Below, one piece after another: positions 5,131 to 12,159 of a stretch of 16,472 bases of DNA; within the stretch, counting starts at the first letter, position 1, and each line of letters starts with the position of its first letter. The DNA comes from an uncultured Alphaproteobacteria bacterium (lineage in GTDB: Bacteria > Pseudomonadota > Alphaproteobacteria > RF32 > CAG-239). The stretch covers positions 1 to 16,472 of the forward strand of contig CAKQDU010000020.1 of the NCBI GenBank assembly GCA_934229625.1, read 5' to 3'. The notes beneath the pieces were generated by a model. It searched no databases and had not been told where the DNA came from. It saw only the letters and a list, made by a program, of their open reading frames with translations. Both the position numbers and the translations under genes were made by a program.

Positions 5131-6087
5131 ATGGATATGTATCAAAAATATACCTCGCCATTCGGGTATCAAACAGGAATGGGTGGCATAGACACTTATG
5201 GTGTCAATCATAACGGATTTTCTTTGCGTGATGAAATTGAGTATCAATTTGCCCGGCAAAAACGCGAAAATGAGTTGCAAGCACAATATAACGCTCAAGG
5301 TATTACCGAAAATTATCCGCAATATACAACCAATTTTTGGGGTAATTCTGACAATAACTACGGCTTCGGTATGACGAATATTACCGACAATATTAACAAT
5401 GTGCTTAGTCCTCTGACTAACAATCTGAATAATGGTGTGCAGTATGCACAAAATAACTTGCCTGGTGTGGCAAATGATGCAACTCATAATCCCAATTATA
5501 TCTCTGATAATAATTTATATCAAAGGATGTGGGGTAATATTAAAAAATATGAAAAAGTTAAGACACACCCATATTTAGATAGCAAAGGTTACATTACAAC
5601 AGGAGCTGGTGCTAATATTAATAATCTTAATGATTTTTTGAAAGTCAATTTTACGGTTAACGGGTATCCGGCAACTGATACTCAAAAATTAATAGGATAT
5701 AATAAACTAAGGGATTTAAGTAATCAGAAAGATATTTATGGAAATTATTTAAACAGAAATAGAACAGCAGATTCTTTTCTTGATAAAACTAATTTGAATA
5801 TATCTGAACAAGATGCTTACAATATGGCACAAAATCATATGAAAAATGATTTGGCTCATGTCCGTTCAGAATTTACGGATTTTGATTATTTTCCGAATCA
5901 GCTGAAAGAAGTATTATTAGATATACAATATAATACCGGAGGATTAAATAAACAAAACTGGCCTAAATTATACAACGCAATAAATAATCGCGATGTCAAC
6001 GGAATAGCTGATAATGTTCATCGAAAAGATGTAGGTCGGGAAAGAAATGATTGGGCAGAAAAAATGGCTCGTTCAATCAGATTTTGA
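5131..6087 (+). CDS. GH24 phage-type lysozyme with Asn-rich N-terminal extension
   Basis: The product is 318 aa. The C-terminal ~185 residues look like a T4-type lysozyme (glycoside hydrolase family 24), which cuts the glycan chain of peptidoglycan. Glu141, Asp150 and Thr156 have the T4 spacing E-x8-D-x5-T (YEKVKTHPYLDSKGYITTGAG), and the C-terminal part has the FNxGG-like motif (YNTGGLN), NWPKLYNAI, and a late Arg. The first ~130 residues are Tyr/Gln/Asn-rich, without a signal peptide or TM helix; they could be a delivery or linker region. AGGAG lies 8 nt before ATG 5131. Part of the N-terminal module (residues 51-61) recurs in the remnant at 6588, and the C-terminal coding region recurs as a scrap at 7606. 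It converges with the lipoprotein gene and overlaps it by 15 bp. It may be a prophage endolysin or a secreted antibacterial effector. Confidence 0.8.
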   Translation: MDMYQKYTSPFGYQTGMGGIDTYGVNHNGFSLRDEIEYQFARQKRENELQAQYNAQGITENYPQYTTNFWGNSDNNYGFGMTNITDNINNVLSPLTNNLNNGVQYAQNNLPGVANDATHNPNYISDNNLYQRMWGNIKKYEKVKTHPYLDSKGYITTGAGANINNLNDFLKVNFTVNGYPATDTQKLIGYNKLRDLSNQKDIYGNYLNRNRTADSFLDKTNLNISEQDAYNMAQNHMKNDLAHVRSEFTDFDYFPNQLKEVLLDIQYNTGGLNKQNWPKLYNAINNRDVNGIADNVHRKDVGRERNDWAEKMARSIRF

Positions 6088-6513
6088 TTTCATATAATCA
6101 GGAGGGGTAACACAATATTTATTTGCAAATATTTCATCTTTAGGAAAATCTTTCGGATTGTCGTAGTTGTACTCTAAAATGCGTAGACAACTCGGTATAA
6201 ATAAGGGGATTTCTTTTATGATATAAGTATAATATCTATTATATGGTTCACCCCAACTTTCAACTTGACATTTCAAGGTAATGCGGTCTTGTTTATTTTC
6301 AATAAGGTCGCATTTACCTTGCGTATCAAGCTTATTTTTATCTAACGGTGTTCTGAAATCAACACTTTTAGGTGTGATGTAAACATAACCTGTTCCACTA
6401 CTAAGAGGTCTCAAGGGTTGGTTAAAAACAGGATTTTTAAATTCTGTATCATATTGTGAAACCGAGCTACATGCGACAATTAGTAAAATAAAAAGCAACA
6501 ATATTTTCTTCAT
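6073..6513 (-). CDS. Small lipoprotein, possible immunity partner of the lysozyme
   Basis: The product is 146 aa from ATG 6513, which has GAGG six nt upstream; an in-frame GTG at 6525 overlaps that site and is less likely. The N-terminus MKKILLLFILLIVACSS is a lipoprotein signal with lipobox IVAC, so the protein is probably anchored in an envelope membrane facing the periplasm. The rest is soluble, with three further cysteines, and shows no recognised lysozyme-inhibitor signature (not clearly MliC, PliC or Ivy). A minus-strand promoter TTGACT, 16 bp, TATGCT lies just upstream. It overlaps the lysozyme gene tail to tail by 15 bp. A periplasmic lipoprotein beside a cell-wall hydrolase is a common layout for an inhibitor; that role is inferred from position only. 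Confidence 0.7.
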   Translation of the reverse strand: MKKILLLFILLIVACSSVSQYDTEFKNPVFNQPLRPLSSGTGYVYITPKSVDFRTPLDKNKLDTQGKCDLIENKQDRITLKCQVESWGEPYNRYYTYIIKEIPLFIPSCLRILEYNYDNPKDFPKDEIFANKYCVTPPDYMKSKSD

Positions 6514-6587
6514 AATCAACCTCACTTAATGAATATAAGCATAATTGTTTATCTTCAAAAGTCAAGTTGTAATTATGATGCGTATAA

Positions 6588-6827
6588 GCACAATACAACG
6601 CTCAAGGTATTACCGAAAACTGGGATGATTTTTGGACTAATTTAGCGGTAAACGGAGCGGCTAATATGGTAGGATTGACATTTGACGCAATACCTATTTT
6701 AAGAACTTTGGGGAGTAATACAGGCAAAAATCTATTAAGAGGTGGAAAAAAGCTTATTAAGCAAGGTATAAATTCTTTTGCTGACAAAATGAAAAATATG
6801 TATTATAATGATGATGAAGATGATTAA
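6588..6827 (+). pseudogene. Truncated gene sharing the lysozyme N-terminal module
   Basis: An 80-codon frame with no start opens directly after an in-frame TAA (6585-6587). Its first residues AQYNAQGITEN match lysozyme residues 51-61, and 30 of 31 bases agree (5281-5311 with 6588-6618). It then diverges into an unrelated tail: WDDFWTNLAVNGAANMVGL, a hydrophobic part, then GGKKLIKQG and an acidic end. The beginning of the gene is missing. It is most easily read as the remnant of a second protein built from the same N-terminal module with a different C-terminal domain. An internal ATG at about 6666 could still give a 53-aa product. The tail is not recognised. Confidence 0.6.
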
Positions 6828-6876
6828 AAATACCACTATTAGTAAAACATAAAAAAGGAATAGAATATGGAAAAAG
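6791..6876 (+). repeat. Direct repeat C, copy 1
   Basis: This block, which includes the end of the truncated gene, the ribosome binding region and the ATG of the next gene, recurs at 7191-7265 with two small gaps. Shared text includes TACCACTATTAGTAAAACAT. It marks a tandem duplication of the small membrane-protein gene. Confidence 0.75.
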
Positions 6877-7169
6877 GGGTTATTACCACTTGGATAAAGA
6901 AAATATTGCTAAAAATTGCATACTGGGGAGTATCTTTGTTAATTTTTTTTAATGCTATGATTATTTTAAATTTGCATTTGGTTGTGCCTTTTTTCCCTGT
7001 TCTGTTCCTATTTGACTTTTGTTTTTGGGTTGGATATCCGCTGTTTATGGAATATGTTCTGAAACGAAAGTGGTTTGAGTGTACAAAAGAAGATTATTTA
7101 GCTCTAAAATACATATTAACTCCGTGGTTGATTATGGAGGTAATTGTAATGATTTATTATTACAATTAA
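6867..7169 (+). CDS. Small inner-membrane protein, intact copy
   Basis: The product is 100 aa with three predicted TM helices, roughly residues 14-34, 38-62 and 80-98. AAGGA lies upstream of ATG 6867. Motifs include VVPFFPVLFLFDFCF, GYPLF and the turn KRKWFEC. The family is not recognised. It follows the truncated gene at 6588 by 39 bp and is followed by a broken tandem copy at 7255, so the pair arose by duplication. A small three-helix membrane protein beside a toxin-like remnant could be an immunity protein, but nothing in the sequence proves this. Confidence 0.6.
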   Translation: MEKGVITTWIKKILLKIAYWGVSLLIFFNAMIILNLHLVVPFFPVLFLFDFCFWVGYPLFMEYVLKRKWFECTKEDYLALKYILTPWLIMEVIVMIYYYN

Positions 7170-7190
7170 ATCATACTTTTGTCGCAATTT

Positions 7191-7265
7191 GAAAATGTAT
7201 TATAATGATGATGAAAAGTACCACTATTAGTAAAACATAGAAAAGGAGCAGAATATGGAAAAAGA
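7191..7265 (+). repeat. Direct repeat C, copy 2
   Basis: This is the second copy of the block at 6791-6876, with small deletions. It carries the ribosome binding site (AAGGAG) and ATG of the broken membrane-protein copy. Confidence 0.75.
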
Positions 7266-7575
7266 GGTTATAAAAACAAAACTCATAGAGTTTATCAGTT
7301 ATGCTATTATATTTGTCATTATATTATTTAGTATAGAATTCTACGAATTACACTTCATTATACCTTTTTTTCCTATTCTTTTCCTGTTTGATTTGTGTCT
7401 TATTATCGGATATCCAATGTTCTTACGATATGTCTTAAAAAAGAAATGATTTGAATGTTGCAAAAATAAATTATTACAGATAAAATATATATTGTTACCT
7501 ATATTGCTTTTAGAAATATTAGCACTGTTCGTAATTATAATATATTATACAAATGAAATATTACAAACTTCATAG
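7255..7575 (+). pseudogene. Tandem copy of the small membrane protein, interrupted by TGA
   Basis: The frame from ATG 7255 gives 64 codons similar to the intact copy (PFFPILFLFDLC, GYPMF, then VLKKK) and stops at TGA 7447-7449. The same frame continues for 41 more codons (FECCKNKLLQIKYILLPILLLEILAL...), matching the paralogue's tail, until TAG at 7575. The TGA stands exactly where the intact copy has Trp (KRKWFEC), so TGG became TGA. Several other genes here end in TGA, so recoding is unlikely. A truncated two-helix protein may still be made. Confidence 0.7.
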
Positions 7576-7605
7576 ATGTGTAAATTAAAAATAGAAATAG
7601 AATAG

Positions 7606-7684
7606 CAAAACTGGCCTAAATTATACAACGCAATAAATAATCGCGATGTCAACGGAATTGCTGATAATGTCCATCGCAAGGATG
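7606..7684 (+). pseudogene. 79-bp fragment of the lysozyme 3' end
   Basis: This stretch matches 5953-6031 of the lysozyme gene over 79 bp with about 4 to 6 differences by eye. It encodes the residues around QNWPKLYNAINNRD with no start and no catalytic residues. It is a remnant of a duplicated lysozyme gene. From 7685 to 7924 the DNA is AT-rich and I see no gene; a weak stem near 7883-7905 might terminate the minus-strand gene that follows. Confidence 0.8.
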
Positions 7685-7924
7685 AGGGGTGGATTATTTT
7701 CTATGTTATTCTCTAAAACTATTTATATTAGTAAACATTGTTTATGGATTTTGTTTTTTTCTCTTGCTTTATGGCGTTTAGAATTAACCATTTTTATTTT
7801 AGCAATTTTTTAGTGTAATACAACTATTATTTTATAAAAAAATAGCATGATTTAATTATTGTAAGGCGGAAAAGTTAGTGTTTTAGAAAAACAAAATTCA
7901 CTTTTTTATGGGCAAATAAAAAAA

Positions 7925-8365
7925 TCAGCAGCGGATATCGTCGGCTTCTAATACTTCACGGGCGTGCTGCAAAAATATAATTTCATCTGTGACAAAATGG
8001 TGGATTTCTAAAAGGGTATCATTATCAATTCGGAGAATTTGCGCAATTTTACGGATAATCATAATTTCTTCATCAGAGATAATTGTGTTGACAGAGGCGG
8101 CAAACCATAAGCAATGCAACAAATCTATCGATATGGACCGCGTGCATATCGGCATTAAGGCGCGATATAGTTCTTCATTATTGCGCGGAACATAAATTTT
8201 TTTCAAAACATCGGCGGAAAGTTTCATTCTGTCAATAATTTTTCCAATAAAATCACGCTCAATGTAAGCCGGATTGCGGTCGGCTTTGGCTAAATATGCC
8301 AGCACGCGAATATAGGCAATTTTTTGTTCATCTGTTAATGGAATTGCATTATATAAATTTCGCAT
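7925..8365 (-). CDS. TerB-like domain protein
   Basis: The product is 146 aa and all-helical. Two segments match the two acidic helix-turn halves of the TerB fold: LAYLAKADRNPAYIERDFI and FAASVNTIISDEEIMIIRKI. Proteins of this family (also the N-terminal part of DjlA-type proteins) occur in tellurite-resistance and membrane-stress settings; their biochemical role is often unknown. The start at ATG 8365 is supported by GGAGG five nt upstream. It has no signal peptide, so it is probably cytoplasmic. It is not adjacent to other ter genes, so a tellurite role should not be assumed. The assignment to the domain is by pattern only. Confidence 0.6.
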   Translation of the reverse strand: MRNLYNAIPLTDEQKIAYIRVLAYLAKADRNPAYIERDFIGKIIDRMKLSADVLKKIYVPRNNEELYRALMPICTRSISIDLLHCLWFAASVNTIISDEEIMIIRKIAQILRIDNDTLLEIHHFVTDEIIFLQHAREVLEADDIRC

Positions 8366-8458
8366 TTTTGCCTCCGCTTTATTATTAAAAATATCATTTA
8401 ATTAAAAAAAGTGCAAATATTTTTATAAAATGTCTGAAAATTGTCATAATTTTGCAAC

Positions 8459-8490
8459 AAAAAAGCCCTAGACTGTTTGAAAGTCAGGGC
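8459..8490 (-). terminator. Intrinsic terminator
   Basis: GCCCT-A-GACT and AGTC-AGGGC pair with one bulge around a GTTTGAA loop, followed on the minus strand by six T's (8464-8459). It lies 11 bp after the stop of the gene at 8501-8995. Confidence 0.75.
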
Positions 8491-8500
8491 ATTTTCTTAC

Positions 8501-8995
8501 TTAATGCGTGTTTTGCATGTAGCGCTTAGAAGCGTTTATGTAACGTTCACTCCATTTGCTGTCTATAAGCGAAAGCTTATAAGCCGCATCATCATAGGCG
8601 AGACGAGCGCTGTCACAAAAAACAGCCAGCAAGTTCTCATCAATCTCATTTTGACCATGAAGTCTGTCACAAAAGGCCAAGCTTTCTTTTTCGAAAGCAC
8701 CGTACTTTTTCCACTCTTCTGCCAAAAGCGTTTTAATCTCGCTGTTTGCGGAATTTTCAAGCAGAAGCAATACCGCATCAGATGAAAGCGGAAAATGGCC
8801 GATGTACTTTTTGATAAAAGCAAACCAATCCTCGCCTTTAGTCTCTACAAATTTCTGAATCAGAAATTTTTCTTCTTCGCTGCTCAAACAAGAGGCATAG
8901 CCTCTGAAACAGTTAGCTGACAATTTTTTGTTAAACACAATCTCGTTTAACTCATCAATCGCATTAACGTGAATCAAATGAAAAATATTATCCAT
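8501..8995 (-). CDS. Hypothetical helical protein, 164 aa
   Basis: The product is 164 aa, soluble and helical by composition, with several Leu-rich amphipathic stretches (SSDAVLLLLENSANSEIKTL) and no signal peptide, TM helix or recognised catalytic motif. It might be a repeat-type (HEAT-like) scaffold, but that is a guess. The start is ATG 8995; there is no clear Shine-Dalgarno sequence in the AT-rich DNA upstream. A good intrinsic terminator follows at 8459-8490, so it appears to be a single-gene unit. The longer alternative frames over the same DNA look accidental. Confidence 0.6.
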   Translation of the reverse strand: MDNIFHLIHVNAIDELNEIVFNKKLSANCFRGYASCLSSEEEKFLIQKFVETKGEDWFAFIKKYIGHFPLSSDAVLLLLENSANSEIKTLLAEEWKKYGAFEKESLAFCDRLHGQNEIDENLLAVFCDSARLAYDDAAYKLSLIDSKWSERYINASKRYMQNTH

Positions 8996-9079
8996 ACAAA
9001 AAAATTTAAATAATAATTATGATTTAACTGTCTTTGTATAAAAAAAATTAAATTTTGTCAAGTATTGAAAACTGAAAAA

Positions 9080-9436
9080 TCAGCGAGTATAGCCGTCTCT
9101 TTCGCGCTGACGCGAACGCTCACGAGTCCGTTCACGCAGCCGTTCGCGTTCTTTGGAGGTGAGTTGGCGCTCGCTACGCGTATTGCTGAAACGTTCCAGC
9201 AATTTACGTTGAACGGCGTATGATTGTCCCATTCGTAAGCCGTTTAGCAAATCGGCGCGGCTGATTTCTTTTTTTGTTTGCGGTTGAGAATGTTCCTGAT
9301 GTTTGAGTTGTTGATTAGCCGCATTGTTTTTTTGTTCTCTTATTTGACGCTGATGAAGTTTATTTAAACGATTCATCTTTTTCAATAATTTTTGAATACG
9401 GCGCTCAAACATAGGATTTCTTTGCGAATTTTCCAT
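9080..9436 (-). CDS. Small, very basic Arg/Glu/Gln-rich protein
   Basis: The product is 118 aa. The first half is Lys/Gln/Asn-rich and likely coiled coil (FERRIQKLLKKMNRLNK); a middle piece (ISRADLLNGLRMGQSYAVQR) looks folded; the C-terminus is a low-complexity run of RER repeats. AAGGAG lies 8 nt before ATG 9436. It has no signal or TM segment. It may bind nucleic acid, but no domain is recognised. It is divergent from lemA, with about 130 bp between the start codons that hold a 17-nt hairpin (AGCACA/TGTGCT, 9464-9480), which could be an operator. Confidence 0.6.
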   Translation of the reverse strand: MENSQRNPMFERRIQKLLKKMNRLNKLHQRQIREQKNNAANQQLKHQEHSQPQTKKEISRADLLNGLRMGQSYAVQRKLLERFSNTRSERQLTSKERERLRERTRERSRQRERDGYTR

Positions 9437-9566
9437 GATAAATTCTCCTTATACTAAAAACATAGCACAAAATCTGTGCTGCTGCAATAGTTGTGATAAA
9501 AATTTTTAGGAATTTTTTAAGAATAAGACGCTAAAATTTATGAAAAATTACAGACAGGAGAAAATT

Positions 9567-10148
9567 ATGGAAATAGATTGGTCAAACCCGTGGATAATCG
9601 GTGTTATTATTGTCGTTATTTTGTTTTATGCTCAATATGTCCGGCTGATTTCTGTTCGCAACAAGGTAAAAGAATCGGCTGCGGATATTGATGTGCAACT
9701 CAAAAAAAGATATGATTTGATTCCGAATATGTTGCAGATGGCGGCAAAATTTATGGAACATGAAAAATTATTGATGACCGAACTTACGGAATTGCGTACT
9801 AAAGCTATGAACAATACTTTTGCAAATTCGCCGAAAGATAAAATAAAATTGGAGAATATGCTTAATCAAAAACTTAATGATTTTAGAGTGTCTCTTGAAA
9901 ATTATCCGGATTTGAAATCTAATCAAACCATGATGGCGGCAATGCAAAGTATGAATGATGTAGAAGAACATATTTCTGCTGCGCGCCGATTTTATAATTC
10001 TAACGTAAACCGTCTGAAAAATGCCGCCGAGATTTTTCCGGGTAACATTGTTGCGGCTATTGTGGGTATAAATTATAAAGATACTCCTTTTTTTGAGGTT
10101 AGCGAAATTGAAAAAAAATCAATTAACAGCAGCGACTATTTTAAATAA
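9567..10148 (+). CDS. lemA: LemA family protein
   Basis: The product is 193 aa. An N-terminal TM helix (about residues 10-30, PWIIGVIIVVILFY) is followed by the LemA signature RNKVKESAADIDVQLKKRYD and LIPNMLQMAAKFMEHEK, then helical bundle segments. LemA proteins are widespread single-pass membrane proteins with a cytoplasmic helical bundle and poorly known function. ATG 9567 is preferred over the in-frame ATG at 9540 because CAGGAG lies seven nt upstream. It is followed 9 bp later by two DUF3137-like genes, a gene order often seen, suggesting a common membrane complex. Confidence 0.85.
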   Translation: MEIDWSNPWIIGVIIVVILFYAQYVRLISVRNKVKESAADIDVQLKKRYDLIPNMLQMAAKFMEHEKLLMTELTELRTKAMNNTFANSPKDKIKLENMLNQKLNDFRVSLENYPDLKSNQTMMAAMQSMNDVEEHISAARRFYNSNVNRLKNAAEIFPGNIVAAIVGINYKDTPFFEVSEIEKKSINSSDYFK

Positions 10149-10157
10149 GGGTTTGAT

Positions 10158-11069
10158 ATGATAGAAGAAAATAATCAACAAGAAAATTTGCAAAATTTTT
10201 TAAAACAAAATATTACTCCGCTGCTGTGCGAAGAAAATAAACATCGGCGGACTTTTCAAAGTAAATTTTGGCTGTATTTTGGAATTTTGCTTTTTGTAAA
10301 TTGCGCCAATATTTTGGTTGTTTTGTTTAATCATCTGATAAACGGAAAATCTTTTTCTTGGGAACAATTGATTTTGCTTGCATTTTTATCGGTTGCTGTT
10401 TTGTATTTTTATGTCAGAAGCGCCAAATGTAAACATTTGTATATATTAGATGAATTTGTAAAATTTTATGGAGATTGGCATAATAATAACAATCAGACAG
10501 CTGTTGTAAACGCCGATTTTATGCCCGAACATTCTGAGGCTATTCAACAATTTGACATTACGGGAAATAGCGGAAATTTAGAATTGCAAAATCTTAGCCT
10601 TTGGGACAAAAATGCTAAAAATAAAAAACGTAAAATCAGCAGCGGATTGTTAATCAGCTATAAACTTCCGCGCAACTTGAACGGTATGGTCGTGATGTTT
10701 GAAAAAGGCGGTTTTTTTAAACAAAAGAAATATAAAAATTTAGATAAATATCAGTCGTCTGTTCCGGCATCTAATTATTTTTATACGTTTTCAGACAGCG
10801 ATGCGGCTAAAAACTATGTAATATGCGCCGCTTTGTTTGAAAATTTGTTGAATTTGCGTGACGAATTTAAGGCTGATAAAGTTTATTTGGAAATATCGCA
10901 GAATCGGCTGCATGTGTTTTTGCAAAACGGACATTTTTGCTATGAGCCGAATTATAGCATGTGGAAATCCGCAGGTACGGAAAAACAGTTGGAACAGACG
11001 CATAAGCAAATAGAAAAAATGTTTAATCTAATCGGGGTTATAGAGTCATTGACGGAAGCGGCAATATAA
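10158..11069 (+). CDS. DUF3137-like membrane protein A
   Basis: The product is 303 aa. Two TM helices lie at roughly residues 35-60 and 70-87 (FWLYFGILLFVNCANILVVL and QLILLAFLSVAVLYFYV); the rest is cytoplasmic. The body has the pattern of DUF3137 proteins: a DEFVKFYGDW segment after the helices, a GLLISYKLP and MVVMFEKGG pair, then an Asp/Phe-rich part and QNRLHVFL. DUF3137 is commonly encoded beside lemA, though its function is not known. The ATG at 10158 has only a weak AAGG site upstream. It is the middle gene of a tightly packed trio; the next ATG begins immediately after this stop codon. Confidence 0.65.
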   Translation: MIEENNQQENLQNFLKQNITPLLCEENKHRRTFQSKFWLYFGILLFVNCANILVVLFNHLINGKSFSWEQLILLAFLSVAVLYFYVRSAKCKHLYILDEFVKFYGDWHNNNNQTAVVNADFMPEHSEAIQQFDITGNSGNLELQNLSLWDKNAKNKKRKISSGLLISYKLPRNLNGMVVMFEKGGFFKQKKYKNLDKYQSSVPASNYFYTFSDSDAAKNYVICAALFENLLNLRDEFKADKVYLEISQNRLHVFLQNGHFCYEPNYSMWKSAGTEKQLEQTHKQIEKMFNLIGVIESLTEAAI

Positions 11070-12068
11070 ATGTTTAATTTAGCGGAAGATGAAAATTTTT
11101 GCAAACAAAAGGCGGCGTTTGACGTTTATTATGAAAACGTGCTGTTGCCAAAGCTATGCGAAAATGATAAAATCCGTACACGCTATTTTAGGATGTTTAT
11201 AGTTTTATTGCTGCTGGCAATAATTTTTTATCCGCTTGTTATCTGGATGATTATAGTTTTGCCAAATGATAGCGCGGCAAATGTCGATATTGGAGCGGCT
11301 CTATGTGTTTCCGGTTTTGTTATTTTGGCTTTGCGCGGTCCTATTTATTTTTATAAAAAGAAGGCTAAAAATGCAATTATGGCTGATTTCGCCGGCTTTT
11401 TCGGTTCATTCAGATATGAAAATGAACGCCGGCTGCCAGATGAACTGCTGAAACAGTCTGAACTTTTCGGACATTATAATTTCAGTAAGGGGGATGATTT
11501 CTTTTTTGGCTCTTATAAAGATGTAGATATTGTTATAGCCGAGGAATTATTGCAAAAAATCAGCGTTGTCAGCGAAACAAACACAGCGTCTGGCGTATAT
11601 GCGGAAAGGCGGAAAAATATCAAAAAAAATGTGTTCCGCGGTATTTGTATTTTGCTGACAATGAATAAAAATTTTAAGGGACGCACGGTGGTGCTGAAAG
11701 ATAAAGGGATTTTTAATGTGTTTAAACAAGTGTCCGGATTGCAGCGCGTCAAACTTGAAGATATGTATTTTGAAGATTTGTTTGAGGTATATTCCTCAGA
11801 CCAAATAGAAGCACGATATTTGCTGACCGCGGCGTTTATGGAGAGAATGCTGAAACTGACGGAGCTTTATGGCGGAAAGTCGATTCAGTTCAGTTTTAAT
11901 AATAATCAGCTGCTGTTGGCAATCTCAACCAAGCAGGATATGTTTGAAGCGTGTTCTTTTTTTCGCAGCAATGTGAATAAAGACAAAATTTATCGGGTTT
12001 TTGAGCAATTTTATACCGTGTTTTCTGTTGTAGATGTTTTGAAATTAAATAAAAAAACAGGGGTGTGA
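11070..12068 (+). CDS. DUF3137-like membrane protein B
   Basis: The product is 332 aa. Two TM helices lie around residues 43-65 and 75-92. The family pattern is clearer than in its neighbour: an AMIADFAGFFG-like segment, FRGICILLTMNKNFKGR, VVLKDKGIF, LEDMYFEDLFEVYSSD and a late LLLAIS. The two genes look like paralogues (membrane pair, FKG-type turn, acidic middle). It starts directly after the previous stop (TAA-ATG) and ends with TGA at 12068, 91 bp before lolC. Probably transcribed with lemA. Confidence 0.7.
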   Translation: MFNLAEDENFCKQKAAFDVYYENVLLPKLCENDKIRTRYFRMFIVLLLLAIIFYPLVIWMIIVLPNDSAANVDIGAALCVSGFVILALRGPIYFYKKKAKNAIMADFAGFFGSFRYENERRLPDELLKQSELFGHYNFSKGDDFFFGSYKDVDIVIAEELLQKISVVSETNTASGVYAERRKNIKKNVFRGICILLTMNKNFKGRTVVLKDKGIFNVFKQVSGLQRVKLEDMYFEDLFEVYSSDQIEARYLLTAAFMERMLKLTELYGGKSIQFSFNNNQLLLAISTKQDMFEACSFFRSNVNKDKIYRVFEQFYTVFSVVDVLKLNKKTGV

Positions 12069-12159
12069 GTTGTAAATTATCCTTGTGTATATCCTTTTGA
12101 AAAAGTTGCAAAATTTTTCTGTTTTGGCTACATTCAACAAAAATATGAGGAGAGGTATT

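Noticed and set aside
7447..7449. UGA read as tryptophan
   Set aside because: Several intact genes here end in TGA (6087, 7925, 12068), and intact genes use TGG for Trp, so a nonsense change is simpler.
5131..7690. A prophage
   Set aside because: Apart from the lysozyme, no phage structural, integrase or replication gene is visible, so a prophage cannot be supported from this window.
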